Shown here: positions 63,483 through 64,000 of the stretch, one piece after another | Layout of the letters: every line of letters starts with the position of its first letter | Numbering within the stretch: position 1 is the stretch's first letter | DNA from: Pelagimonas varians | Lineage (GTDB): Bacteria; Pseudomonadota; Alphaproteobacteria; Rhodobacterales; Rhodobacteraceae | Direction of reading: 5' to 3' | DNA length: 64,000 nt | Assembly: GCF_003208435.1 (NCBI RefSeq) | Contig: NZ_QKMF01000011.1 | Location: 1-64,000, forward strand | The notes under the pieces: model-generated | Database searches by the model: none | Told to the model about the DNA's origin: nothing | The model's input: the letters and a program-made list of their open reading frames with translations, nothing else | Position numbers and translations under genes: made by a program

Positions 63483-63896
63483 CTATCTAAGTACAAAAAC
63501 CGCACAGGACGCGTGACGCACCACCTGTGTGGCGGTGGATCCCAGCAAAAGATCCTGCATTCCCGGACGGTGCGATGCCACGACAATCAAATCAGGTGAA
63601 TTGGTCTCAGCCCAATCCAAAATCGTACGCCCCGAATGGCCGTCCACAACCAGACCGACACCACCTTCGACTTGGGCAGCGATTCCTTCAAGCTCGTCCT
63701 CAATGGCTTGGCGCACCTGAGCAGAATAACCTGCGGGCAGATAGCTAATCGCGTAGCCCGGAATTTGCTCCATCACATGGAGAAATGTAATCCGCGCACC
63801 TTCTGCGGCCAATGAACGGGCGACCTCGGACGCCTGTTTAACCTTGGCATCGTTGCCATCCTCGAATGCGACGGGGACTAGAATATTTTTATACAT
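63483..63896 (-). CDS. uspA: Universal stress protein UspA family
   Basis: 137 residues. Single USP domain: NILVPVAFEDGNDAKVKQ at the N-terminus, ITFLHVMEQIPG, and the ATP-binding loop DLIVVASHRPGMQDLLLGSTATQVVRHASCAVFVLR (cited as SHRPGMQDLLLGSTATQVV). GGGCAGGAGGTCAGC on the minus strand precedes the ATG at 63896, a good ribosome binding site. The loop carries G-2x-G-9x-G(S/T) spacing less strictly than UspA of E. coli (S-HRPG, LLGSTA), so ATP binding is plausible but not certain. No neighbour context. Confidence 0.85.
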   Translation of the reverse strand: MYKNILVPVAFEDGNDAKVKQASEVARSLAAEGARITFLHVMEQIPGYAISYLPAGYSAQVRQAIEDELEGIAAQVEGGVGLVVDGHSGRTILDWAETNSPDLIVVASHRPGMQDLLLGSTATQVVRHASCAVFVLR

Positions 63897-64000
63897 AGCG
63901 CTGACCTCCTGCCCGGATCATGCGCCGAGACAATCCCTTGCGCCTTGATTCAAGTCAGATCACTTCGGCAGAGCGCATCCACATTTTTGCCACCTTTTTT

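Overview
The window looks like a chromosomal segment of a marine Rhodobacteraceae bacterium (Roseobacter-group alphaproteobacterium). Several gene families point that way: a B12-dependent class II ribonucleotide reductase, DUF1489 and TIGR02300 proteins, short-form HisG with HisZ, an L-malyl-CoA/beta-methylmalyl-CoA lyase of the Rhodobacter type, the ybgC-tolQRAB-pal-cpoB-tilS-ftsH order, and an xdhABC cluster fused to a BMP-type purine uptake operon. Codon usage looks uniform by eye. I see no complete prophage, insertion sequence, CRISPR array or restriction/defence cluster. The only hint of accessory DNA is the truncated ORF and inverted repeats in the first 400 bases.

Layout. 1-410: tail of an unidentified ORF, stem-loops and the nrdJ terminator. 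0.4-9.9 kb: nrdJ, DUF1489, a small secreted protein, a DUF218 protein, a YghU-type glutathione transferase, hisS-hisZ-hisG (minus strand), slyX and a lipoprotein. 10-13.5 kb: dnaE. 13.7-23.1 kb: xanthine dehydrogenase xdhABC running straight into an ABC transporter (ATPase, two permeases, BMP-type binding protein), a purine uptake and oxidation unit. 23.2-27.5 kb: TauE-like exporter, secreted VWA protein, aldo/keto reductase, nitroreductase and CoA-transferase. 27.6-31.2 kb: Lhr-type helicase with the PdeM phosphoesterase, and a hotdog thioesterase. 31.2-35.3 kb: a one-carbon operon fhs-aroQ-folD2-small membrane protein-folD1. 35.5-48.9 kb: MOSC protein, methyltransferase, ftsH, tilS and the Tol-Pal envelope operon, MscS channel and a HI0933-type flavoprotein. 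48.8-54 kb: BON/OmpA protein and a D-amino-acid block (D-amino-acid transaminase, DgcA-like epimerase, DgcN-like DUF1611). 54.2-64 kb: mcl1, Lrp/LysE pair, accA, dienelactone hydrolase, cysK, ccdA plus a thioredoxin-like protein, GntR regulator, SprT-like protein, TIGR02300 protein, tRNA-Ala(GGC) and uspA.

Most gene content is conserved housekeeping. The items that deserve a second look are: (i) a divergent FolD paralogue that has lost the conserved active-site lysine and other signature residues, in one operon with fhs, a canonical FolD and a small membrane protein; (ii) a palindromic extragenic repeat that is translated in frame inside XdhA, with a second copy near 55.25 kb; (iii) a likely D-glutamate/D-amino-acid catabolic set; (iv) tandem operator-like repeats before mcl1; (v) a large imperfect palindrome with competing pairings just after tRNA-Ala; (vi) a [10 protein letters not shown]-type repeat before hisS. 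I did not find a system I would call clearly undescribed; the FolD2 operon is the strongest candidate.
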